DNA from: Epiperipatus broadwayi
Lineage: Eukaryota > Onychophora > Udeonychophora > Euonychophora > Peripatidae
DNA length: 64,000 nt
Assembly (NCBI GenBank): GCA_028023455.1
Contig: JAQFVV010012510.1
Coordinates: 2,957,420 to 3,021,419, forward strand
Reading direction: 5' to 3'
The position numbers were made by a program, and so were the translations under genes. Under the pieces are notes generated by a model, which did no database searches, was not told the origin of the DNA, and saw only the letters and a list, made by a program, of their open reading frames with translations. Positions 55,535 to 64,000 of the stretch are shown here, piece after piece; the first letter of the stretch is position 1, and every line of letters starts with the position of its first letter.

Positions 55535-55795
55535 GCATCAGCTGAGACGCGAACCGGCAACCCGGGCAACTGCCTGCAAGTGCAAGGCAGTCGCGCTGAC
55601 CTCTCGACCATGCAACCCAGGCAACTGCCTGCAAGTGCAAGGCAGTCGCGCTGACCTCTCGACCATGCAACCCGGGCAACTGCCTGCAAGTGCAAGGCAG
55701 TCGCGCTGACCTCTCGACCACGCAACCCGGGCAACTGCCTGCAAGTGCAAGGCAGTCGCACTGACCTCTCGACTACCAATGCAAGACTTCTTTTA
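55535..55795 (-). repeat. tRNA-headed SINE with a 55-bp internal tandem expansion (four units)
   Basis: TGCCTGCAAGTGCAAGGCAG begins at 55,571, 55,626, 55,681 and 55,736, an exact 55-bp period. On the minus strand each unit holds TGGTCGAGAGGTCAGCGCGA (A-box-like), ACTGCCTTGCACTTGCAGGC and AGTTGCCCGGGTTGCA (start of the B-box). The outer ends (GCATTGGTAGTCGAG and CGCGTCTCAGCTGATGCTAT) are those of one SINE. The stretch is far more GC- and CpG-rich than its surroundings and the units are almost identical, so the expansion is recent. The overlapping minus-strand frames here are by-products of the repeat. Confidence 0.85.
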
Positions 55796-57124
55796 CTTCA
55801 GATATTATTTGGTTTCTTATTTTCACCTCTTTTTGTGCGGTCCTTTTAATTACATCCGTTCAGTAATTGCATTATTATTGACAGCATCAGATAATATTCT
55901 TTGAATTTATAGCAGTGAACAAGATTTTAATTCATTCTCAAAATATCACAAATCTAAAGTATATTTTTCAAGGTATAAAGAATTCATTAATGTTTATAAT
56001 TATAATCCAATTATTGAGATGTCCAAATAAATAATGATATAATCTTCAAGCAGTGACAAACTTCCACCTATAGGGATCAATGGTCATCACTGTATTTTAA
56101 TACCTACTACCTATTATAACAACTGAATAATATCCAGAGATTAATTTCTGTTCTGAGCGAGGATCATTTCTCTTCAAATAATCCCATGCTGCAGACGCAC
56201 ATCCCTGTCAGCATGGTTTTATGCTAGCATCTTCATATTTCATTGGTTGCATCTGTATGTCAGGAAGCAAGCATTGTTTTGGTTATTAACTCTTAGTCTG
56301 AGATTGAATGATTGTTTTTGAAAAGTTTTTAACTGAATAATCTATGTAGCCTATCTGGACTCAACATTTTAAAGTAAAAATATTATTAAAATGTCCATCT
56401 GTACGGACTTTCTAAAATAATAATTTAAATTTAAAAATAATAACAAATTTAAGATTAATTTATTCCTCAAATTTATATATGTGCATCAATAAATGTTTTG
56501 TGTGTTATTAGACTGGTAGTGGGTTTTTTTTTAACATTTTCTTTATTAAAATGTTTTTAAGCAAGTTTTATTACAAATCTCTACATCTCCTCGAGCTAGT
56601 GGCATGGGCTAATAGTCAATATAAAATAAAAATTGGATCTTAACAGTACGTATCTGCCTACTATAAAATTTTCCAGGTTCGAATGGCCTGGTGGATCCTG
56701 TACAGCAGATACGGTAAGACTCTGATTTTACTCCGACCGTTATAATATATATATTGTAACAGGAGAATGCAAGGGTTCTCAATATATATATATTCAAAGT
56801 TCACTAAAATGTAACTGACAAGAAACTTAAAATCAATATTACAATGTTTAAAGAATGATTACTAATTTATTTGCAACTACAAAAATTAGTTTATGCATGA
56901 AATGCCATTATCTGATTTCTCTGACAATCTGATATCACGTGAAATCTAATCCTAATCCCAAGAATCTTGGGCTTTTAACACAACATCCAAATCATGGTTT
57001 TTATAATCCAGTGACCAGACAAATTATATATATATATATATGTGAATGCAGAAAGTTTGGTACTTATAAACAACTTTAGAAATTTGCTATATCTACATAT
57101 ACTAAAAACAAATGATAAAAATAT
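55796..57124. other. AT-rich spacer, no gene seen
   Basis: CAGGTTCGAATGGCCTGG near 56,675 contains a B-box-like string but no A-box partner. TA runs lie at 56,746-56,755 and 57,024-57,041. Confidence 0.45.
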
Positions 57125-57240
57125 GTGAAAGAGATTGTTATCTAGGCCAACTGATGAGTGCTTGTTCAGCATGAAATGTAAATCTTGATGATTTTTTTTT
57201 TCACATATCTTTGGTTATTTGTATCAAGAAAATGTGATGA
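57125..57240 (+). repeat. R1 family fragment, copy D
   Basis: Retains the ribozyme-like segment and the following TTTTTTTCACATAT...TGGTTATTTGTATCAA, counterpart of TCTTTTAGACATATATGTGG and GTGTATCAG in the 4.3-kb copy. Both flanks are lost. Confidence 0.7.
57146..57189 (+). ncRNA. Type I hammerhead ribozyme-like motif, R1 copy D (intact CUGAUGA and GAAA)
   Basis: CUGAUGA is at 57,151-57,157. Helix II is GTGCT (57,158-57,162) with AGCAT (57,168-57,172). GAAA is at 57,173-57,176. The triplet is AUC, ending at C 57,184. Inner helix I is GCCAA (57,146-57,150) with TTGAT (57,185-57,189), with one C/A mismatch and one G-U. Helix III is reduced to two pairs. The outer helix I seen in copies A, B and E has eroded. 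Confidence 0.5.
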
Positions 57241-57544
57241 AATACAATTTTGAATAAATATATCTTAATATGTATATGAAATTAAATTATAGCATGTGCT
57301 GTATATGTCTTATTCACACGAAAAAGGTGTAGGATATGTTTCTAAATGCATCTATAGTGAAAAAGACTGATCTAATTTCTGGGCTGATGGATGACTGATA
57401 GGATTGAACAAGGCTGAAAACCCACACTAAAAAAAAAAAATTAAGAAAAAGACATATATATGTAGTCAGATATAGAAAATAAGAAAGATTTATAAAAACT
57501 TTAATTGCTAATAAATGAATTAATTATCAAAACATAAATCGACA

Positions 57545-57750
57545 GTGGACAATTGAAATCTTAAACTGGATTCCACGAAATTGTAAAAGATCCAGAAAAA
57601 GACCACATGTGAGATGGATAAATGTGTACAGGAGTGATGTGGAGAAGAGATGCTAGATATCGGAGATCATGGATTGAACTTGGAGAGATTTTTATCCTAC
57701 AGTGAACTGATAATGGTTGCCGATCCATGATGATGATGATGATGATGAAA
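57545..57750 (+). mobile_element. RTE-type LINE 3' end with ATG-repeat tail
   Basis: It reads WTIEILNWIPRNCKRSRKRP, then HVRWINV, the common RTE C-terminus (R-x-C-x-R-x-x-R-x-x-x-R-W). It ends in a (ATG)n run at 57,727-57,748, the kind of short tandem tail RTE elements carry instead of poly(A). It is a 5'-truncated copy. The same phrases occur at 40.79-40.93 kb. Confidence 0.8.
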
Positions 57751-58722
57751 TCAACAATGTGGCAATATAGCAAAATATTATATATATGTAAATCGCACAC
57801 ATGCATATATGGTAATATATAAAATCACATACAACTGAAGATATCATAGTTCTAAAATAATTAATTAGTTACAAGTTTATTTTAATAAATTTCCAATCTG
57901 TTTTCTGAACATGGAAATGTAAACATTTTATTGTTTATCACAATAATCATTTATACAGTAAGGATATAAACAAAACGATTTTGAAAGAAACGATTTTCTC
58001 TTTAAATAAAATAAAATAAAGAAGATATCACACTCAAAAAAAAAAAAATTAAAATTAATAAAGTAATATAAATTTAAAGAAATTAAATTATATCTGCTTT
58101 AAACAATTTTTAAACAGCCTTGATTTTAATAAAAGATATGCATATATATGAAATTAGCATAGCTTAATGTATTTGTAATTAAGAGGAATAAACCATTATT
58201 CTTCAGGTTAAGCTAATAAATAGCGCTCTATATATTCCTTTTAATTATATATATACGTATTTATTTATATTAAGGTTTTACTGGTTAGGTAGTTTACTAT
58301 CAGTCTTATATTTGCTACTGATTTTTTTTATTTTTTTGTCCCAATCTGTTTCCTAGAAAATTCACATCATTTTCATGATTCCTTTATATTTTTTTCCATA
58401 GTATAGTATTATATGCTTAAGCTATTATGTATTCAAGAAGCCAGTTTTTTAATGGCATAAGCTTTCACAAATACTTCAGAGACTCCCTCTAGTGATAAAT
58501 TCGGCATCTCAAATGGTAAGTCATCAACTTGATAAATGATTCTGATGCTTACTCAGAGTATTAGTGCAAAACTATAAACTTCCTGTTCTTATGCAATGTC
58601 TTACTTCTATGTGCCCCTGGGTTGCCTGTACCCTTGCTACTCAGATTGTGTTGCCTTTTTAATTCTGCGTCTCCCTGAATTTTAAGCAGCTTATTTTTTT
58701 TGCTATTTAAATTCTGTAGTTT
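57751..58722. other. AT-rich spacer; 3' part may be 5' region of the next LINE
   Basis: 58,440-58,720 is less AT-rich than 57,750-58,430 and may be the 5' region of the LINE that starts being readable at 58,723. No ORF1 is recognised. Confidence 0.4.
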
Positions 58723-61700
58723 ATGCTACTGAATATTACTGGTATCAATGTGAGAGGTTTGAACTCTCTCAAATGGATTTTTCTATCAGCAATTGGATCT
58801 CTCTATTTTCTCCTCACATCTTTTTCTCAGAATCTAAACTTTATATGTGTTCTGATATCAATCTTGCTTGATATTTTGGGAGGTTTGGATTTTTACAGTT
58901 TTCTACTTCTAAATCTCCAGCTGCAAGGGTTGGAGTTTTAATTCATCATAAAGTACTATTTGATTTCTTTAATATACTTTACCTTGATCAAAACATGATC
59001 AACATTATCTTTCATCATGTTGCCTTTACAGTGAACATTATTTATCTTTCCTTATATAACAGATCCACTCTTATATGTCATATTAATTGTATTCTTTCAT
59101 CCAACTACTTTTCTACTCTCTTTTTTGTGACTTTAATATGCTTTATACTAATTTTGTAGCAAATATATTCACCTTATTCATTGTAAACTGATGAATGGTG
59201 AAGGTTTTCCCCAGTAATGTCTTCACCTTCTATACTTTAAAACATTCAGCTCTCAATGACCATTTATTTTATTTACTTGATCTGCATTATATAGTTAATT
59301 ACTCTTTAGAACCAGTAGTTTTTCTGATCATTTGCACTGTGTATGTAAGTTGATATTGATATGCATTTACAACCTATTCTTTACTACAATGATATGTTAA
59401 GAGTATTATTTAAGACTATATCTTCATAGTCAGTAACCTCAGAAATTTACATTTATGTTAGAAGATTGATATTCTTTCTCTACAACCTACTGTTGATTTT
59501 CTTTTATCATTATTATCCAAAGAGTGATTGGATATTACATTAGTAAAAACAAGTCACCTACAGCTTTAGTTAAGGAACTTGGTGCTACTAATGTGAAATT
59601 GAAAGTCACTTCTTTTGCCTCTGCTTCTGCTCCTTCTCTTATGTTTTAAGTGCCAATAAAAGTATACTCAATATATTTTGTTTCAGCATCTTTCTATTAA
59701 AAAAGCCAAAATTTTCTTGGCTCAACCTCATAATTGATTGAAAGAATACATTTTCTGGGCTCTTTCTTATAAAAGTAAAAAGCTCATCTTTCTTCATTTA
59801 TTGTAGATAAACATTTCCACACAGAACTCAACAGATTATCTTTTATGTTTTTATCATTTTAAATCTAAGTTGCAAACTTTCAGCTATCCTGAAATCCCCA
59901 TGTTTGATTTTGGGTGAAAATCATTATGGTCACGATATTACAAAGTCTGACATTATGCTTAAGCTGAAATCTTTACCTAGCAGCATTCATTCTGGTCCTC
60001 ATGATTTCTATATACCTACTCTTGCATATTAGTTTTTTAAGATAACAATCATTTTGAACTTATTTGACTTTCTTTCTAAGCAAACTTATTATATCAATAG
60101 GTTGTATCCAGTTTCCTTAGTTCCATTTCTCAAGCAAAATACTCTTCCCTCTTCTCTTAACAATCTTTGTCCTGTCATCTTTAATAATCAAAGTCACTGA
60201 ATCTATCATTAAGGTTAAGATACAACCTATTACTCTGCCATCCACCTCAAACAACAGTTTTCTAAAAAGGGTGCTTCCATATCTGATGTTATCATCGTGT
60301 TCAAATTTGTTACTGACTAAGTTACAACCACTAGAACAGCTGGTTCCATAGTACTACAACTTGATATTTCATAAGTTTTGATTCTGTCCTATTGATACTC
60401 TGAAGTATTACAATTACACACCATTTCTATTCCCATTTTTCTAATGAATAGAGAAATCTTTATCACTGTTAATGGCAAAGTTACACCAGGATTTAAACCC
60501 AACAACTCTATTCTGCCGGGTTCACCTTTGAGTGGTTTGGGGTTTTTTTTTGTATAAATCTGCTGCTTCTGGAAATAGAAAGGAAACTGTCTGGTATCTA
60601 CATTTCACTGATTAATAAAGTAGTCAAGCATATATCATTTATGGATGATCTTGTCATTTTTCTTTCTTCTAAGAAGTATCATTCTTTACCTATTTTTATT
60701 TTGGAAAATTTTATGGTACATTATAAACTTCAATTTAACCATAAAAAATCATCCACATGAAGAATATTCTCTGATAATAGTGTCTCCATCCCCTTCATTG
60801 CTCTCCTTCATAACTTTCTTAGATATTCCATTTATAAATCTATGAGTGCTATGAGAACATCTATTCAAAACTCTAACCCCATGGGCTTCTACTGTAAATA
60901 TAACTAAGTCATTGTCAAAAGCATAGCTTTTCCTCCACACAAAAATCTCTTTTATCAACATCCTGATTTTCCAGAAATGACTTGCTCTTGGCCCATTATT
61001 AACTAACTATATTAATAATTTCAAGAAAAAGATTAATTCATTGTGCTCCAAATCGATTTGGAATAAAAGAGTAGTGCAATAAGTATTAAGAATCTTACTG
61101 AAGCATCCCAAAAACAATGGTCTCTTTCTTCACTCACTCCCTATCTTTTATTTTCAGAGATCATTTAATACTATTTTTAAAGTAGTTTCAGCTTATCCTA
61201 ATGCTATGAAATTTGTTCTAATCACCCCTACTGCTATATCTTCACTCAGTAAAGTTCTTTTTTTTTTCAATCCTTAATCAAATCCACTGCTGCTTATATT
61301 AATTTTAACAATAACACTTTCCCCAGGGAAATATTCTTTTGGAAGGTTCACAACTGAGTCCAAAGTGCTAGTCAATCTCAACTATTCTCTTAATCTCCTT
61401 ACTATTATCAATAAACAGATAATTAAAAAAAATCAAATTCTGGTATCTGGAACTAAAATACCTCAATTTTATTATCAAAATCAATTTAGATGCTCTCCCT
61501 ATTAGTCATTTCTTATCACAAAGAATGGTGCATACTAATATTGACCCTATTTGTTCTCTTTGTCATAAGTCTAAAGAAACAATGCATCATTTTCTGTTTT
61601 CTTCTTATCTGTAGAAATATCATTGAGTCAATTACCAAATCGCTACTTTTTCTATTACAACCCTCATTGATAGCATGAAATGGGGCTTTTTCTCTTCATT

Positions 61701-62041
61701 TTCCTTATGTTTATCCTTTGGTTTCTAAGATGCCATTTTTGCTTCTACCATAAGAAATTACAATCATTGTTTTACAATAAAATTTCAAAATTTAAAAACA
61801 GATATAGAGCGTTTGCCCCTCCAGACATTGTTAATGTTATCTGAGTCTGGTTTCACTTCTAACCTCATTATAAGTATTTTTTATTTATTTATTTTTTTTA
61901 TACTTTTGTTATGTAATTACAAAATGTACCCCTTGTAATTTATACACCAGTGAATTTGTCTGTATTTGATGATAAATAACAAAATATCCAATTGAATTTC
62001 TTATTATCTTCCTCAAGTTTGTAAAAAAAAAAAAAAAAAAA
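58723..62041 (+). mobile_element. Decayed Tx1/L1-like LINE: endonuclease, reverse transcriptase, C-terminal knuckle
   Basis: The ORF2-like reading starts MLLNITGINVRGLNS, the N-terminal strand of an AP-type endonuclease (x-N-x-R-G-L-N-S). In a shifted frame near 58,920-58,960 it reads ARVGVLIHHKVLFDF, the R-G-V-x-I-L-I-H-K strand. The reverse transcriptase shows VNGKVTPGFKPNN...LPGSPLS (G-x-P-L-S of domain 4) near 60,460-60,530 and SFMDDLVIFLSS at about 60,635-60,670 (YxDD box as FMDD). The C-terminus has PICSLCHKSKETMHHFLF near 61,540-61,600, the Cys/His knuckle of L1/Tx1-type ORF2. An A run at 62,022-62,042 probably marks the 3' end. Stops and shifts throughout: dead. Length (about 3.3 kb from the endonuclease start) fits a full ORF2. 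The same family is on the minus strand at 1-1022. Confidence 0.85.
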
Positions 62042-62042
62042 A

Positions 62043-63660
62043 CTTAAACAGGAGATCTAAGCAGACATCTGGAAAAAAAACGCTATCTTTCAATATTATA
62101 GTTATTTTAGCTTAGAAGTCATATAATAATTTTTAAACAGACTTCAAGCATTCTCTCATGTATTTCCTCTGTATTAACTGATCCTTATCTGCCACTGTAG
62201 CTTCCTTCTCTCTTGCGAAAAGATGCTTTTTTCTACACTGCTAATTCTTTAATCTGATTAGCGTGGAACATTTATCTTCAAGCAACAAAGGTTAAAGTGG
62301 GAATAATAAGTATAATAGTGTCTCTAAAGAACTTGAGTCAATACCTTTCCATTGATTAATGTTACTACTCTTATATGAAAGTTTTCTCTTAATCTCAATG
62401 ATTATTTTTAAACTTATTTATGCTTCTTAAACGGATTAAATGAGTTCTTTTCACTTAACTTGTTTTCGCTCTTTTTCTCAAATAATTTATATGAAAACTA
62501 TTTCTATATTTTAAATAATTGTCATGTGTTTTAAATAACGAATTGTTTACAGTTATTAATATGCCCGCTTAATTACCTGTTGTTGTTTTTTTTTATAATT
62601 TTTTAATTACCTGTTTGATCACAATTAATAATAAACTTGAAAATTTGAAATTATTTTATCCAAAACTGTTGCAAAAATGTTTACTTTAACATTACTTTAA
62701 TCTTTTTTTAATATATAAATTTAACTTTATTAATAACAAATTATATACAAGTATAAACATATATACAGGAGAAAAAAGAATTTGTATGATATATGATACA
62801 TAGCTTGTAAAAATATAACCATTAAGACTAGTGCTTAAGAGCGGAATGTATAATTTATATGCTTTATATCATTCAAAAGTAATGTACAACAAATAAAATT
62901 ATTGTTCTGCAAATTTTACTTATACGTACTTCTAGGTATGTTTTTTAGAGCACATAAATGTGTATAGCACCACTCTTTATTCTTTTCTATAACATTATAT
63001 TTTTGGTGTCAAAAATTACAGGGTAGAGCAAGCCACGTGGTTCTAACAGTATGAATAATTACTACAGCATTATAAGGATGAAAATTTTTAATATTTTTCT
63101 CGTGAAATTGTTATTTACTTGTGAAAGACAAAATGCCGTAAGAGTGAAAAGTATGAACAGCTTTGGAAAATGTGTATCATATCTTTAGGATGATTATTCC
63201 ACAAAACACATTTGGGATCCAGATTTAATTTAAAACAATTAATAAGGAAGATTTCTATAGTAATTGTACAAATAATAAGTTAAACAAAAATTTTAATCTT
63301 GGATGTACTATTTAATATTTATATCTGTTCAACGTTTTGCTTAATTAAAACATTTTTCCAAGGTTACTGAGTACATTTAAATACTTCAGCTTCCTTCCTC
63401 CGCCCCCTTCCTATATTTAAAATAATTGTTACCGAAAGACATTAAAATTAAACTCGTGCACCCTGACACACACATTACCAATAGACAATGTATATAGTTT
63501 TATAATATTTTTAACAGTCATATTATTAACTTTGTATGTTTTGATCAGATTACAAATCTAATTTAATTATCAAGCTACTACTTTATTTGTAGATATAATA
63601 AACACCTCCATACTTCCCCATTCTTTTTAAATACATATAAATAAAGATACAATAAAAGAC
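62043..63660. other. AT-rich spacer, no gene seen
   Basis: No coding signal or repeat match recognised. Confidence 0.5.
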
Positions 63661-63730
63661 AAATGACACCCAAGATGCATTTCATGCTGAACCAGGACTC
63701 ATCAGTTGGCCCAGGTCACCATCTCTCATA
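63660..63730 (-). repeat. R1 family fragment, copy E
   Basis: An inverse-orientation fragment spanning little more than the ribozyme-like segment: GATGGTGACCTGGGCCAAC ... GCATGAAATGCATCTTGGGT on the minus strand. Confidence 0.7.
63664..63718 (-). ncRNA. Type I hammerhead ribozyme-like motif, R1 copy E (intact core)
   Basis: On the minus strand, CUGAUGA is at 63,705-63,699. Helix II is about GUCCUG/CAGCAU with one C/C mismatch and loop GUU, G-U at 10.1/11.1. GAAA is at 63,683-63,680. AUGCAU (63,680-63,675) acts as a minimal self-complementary helix III. C17 is at 63,674, triplet AUC. Inner helix I is CCAA (63,709-63,706) with UUGG (63,673-63,670). Outer helix I is UGAC (63,718-63,715) with GUCA (63,667-63,664). 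Further out, GAGAU faces GUCUU. Confidence 0.6.
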
Positions 63731-63785
63731 TCTTTATTATATGCAAAGTATTTATCTAGAGTAAATTGTTACTTTTTCATTTACC

Positions 63786-63900
63786 ATTGACAAACTTCCT
63801 CCACTCACAACTTTGACGCCATCCATTTCTGATAAATACACTAATGATTATTATTATTAATCATTTTCGAAACTAAAGAATATCTCTAGCAATATAAAAT
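63786..63900. repeat. Dispersed repeat shared with 31.9-32.0 kb
   Basis: CTTCCTCCACTCACAACTTT, GATAAATACACTAATGATTAT and AATATCTCTAGC align with 31,930-32,015. Family unknown. Confidence 0.65.
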
Positions 63901-63950
63901 ACTTTATTTGTATAAGTCAGATTGTGCTGGCGGTGGATGGAAGGTCAATA

Positions 63951-64000
63951 AGTGGGGGGGGGGGTGGCCCCCGCGGGGGGGGGGTGGGGGGGGGGAGAGA
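63951..64000. other. G-tract at the window edge
   Basis: Almost pure G, interrupted by GGCCCCCGCGGGG. This composition is unlike anything else nearby except the G runs in the left LTR (22,978-23,020). It may be a real G-rich microsatellite or low-quality sequence at a contig end. Confidence 0.7.

Noticed and set aside
55471-55779. Overlapping minus-strand reading frames of 69-102 residues
   Set aside because: Created by the 55-bp tandem expansion of a tRNA-derived SINE; three frames give the same repeated peptides in shifted order.
63951-64000. Telomere- or quadruplex-type functional G-tract
   Set aside because: No telomeric unit; the nearly pure G with GGCCCCCGCGGGG at the very edge could equally be low-quality sequence.

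Overview
The window is about 70% A+T, has long gene-poor stretches, and is packed with dispersed, decayed repeats. It carries one convincing intact gene, an intronless class A (rhodopsin-like) G-protein-coupled receptor at 47,684-48,643 (+). LINEs of two kinds, a Penelope-like element, tRNA-headed SINEs, an LTR element, foldback/MITE-like palindromes and minisatellites all point to an invertebrate animal nuclear genome. A cnidarian or a mollusc would fit; I cannot decide the phylum from the sequence. Nothing here is bacterial or viral.

Layout. 0-3 kb: minus-strand remains of a Tx1/L1-like LINE (reverse-transcriptase tail and probable ORF1). 3-10.6 kb: palindromic repeat families (called R1 and R2 here), a SINE with target duplications and a 40-bp pyrimidine-rich minisatellite. 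10.6-20.9 kb: AT-rich sequence with a tandem direct repeat, a hAT-like MITE and a trinucleotide array. 21-28.3 kb: R1/R2 copies, a foldback element with a tRNA-like core, then a 5.9-kb LTR element (LTRs about 1.7 kb, ATAT on both flanks, polypurine tract) whose short interior encodes a broken Glu/Arg/Lys-rich coiled-coil protein and shows no recognisable pol. 32-35 kb: an R2 copy and a 2.2-kb foldback element. 39.3-41 kb: Penelope-like (-) and RTE-like (+) fragments abutting. 41.5-46.9 kb: foldbacks, a fragment of the LTR element interior and a SINE. 47.7-48.6 kb: the receptor. 49-58 kb: nested R2/tRNA-like repeat, a decayed RTE (-), family R3, two SINEs (one with a 55-bp internal tandem expansion) and an RTE 3' end. 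58.7-62 kb: a decayed Tx1/L1-like LINE (+) with endonuclease, reverse transcriptase and C-terminal Cys/His knuckle still readable. 62-64 kb: AT-rich, one R1 copy, and a G-tract at the window edge.

The most interesting signal is not a protein. Three different repeat families (R1, R2, R3) each contain a segment that folds on paper like a type I hammerhead self-cleaving ribozyme: CUGANGA, a short helix II, GAAA, a very short helix III, an NUH cleavage triplet and a long helix I with an internal loop. R1 copies at 4.3, 57.2 and 63.7 kb keep CUGAUGA and GAAA. The changes at the helix II/GAAA junction in other R1 copies look like CpG decay from a canonical G10.1-C11.1 pair. R3 at 53.6 kb has all three helices perfect and a single G12-to-A core change, again explicable by CpG decay. 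R2 keeps a two-part helix I in three copies, with a compensating change in one, but has an unusual A/A at 10.1/11.1. Hammerheads of this shape are known from Penelope-like elements and retrozymes; here they sit in palindromic MITE-like repeats. All helices were found by eye; no folding program or database search was run.
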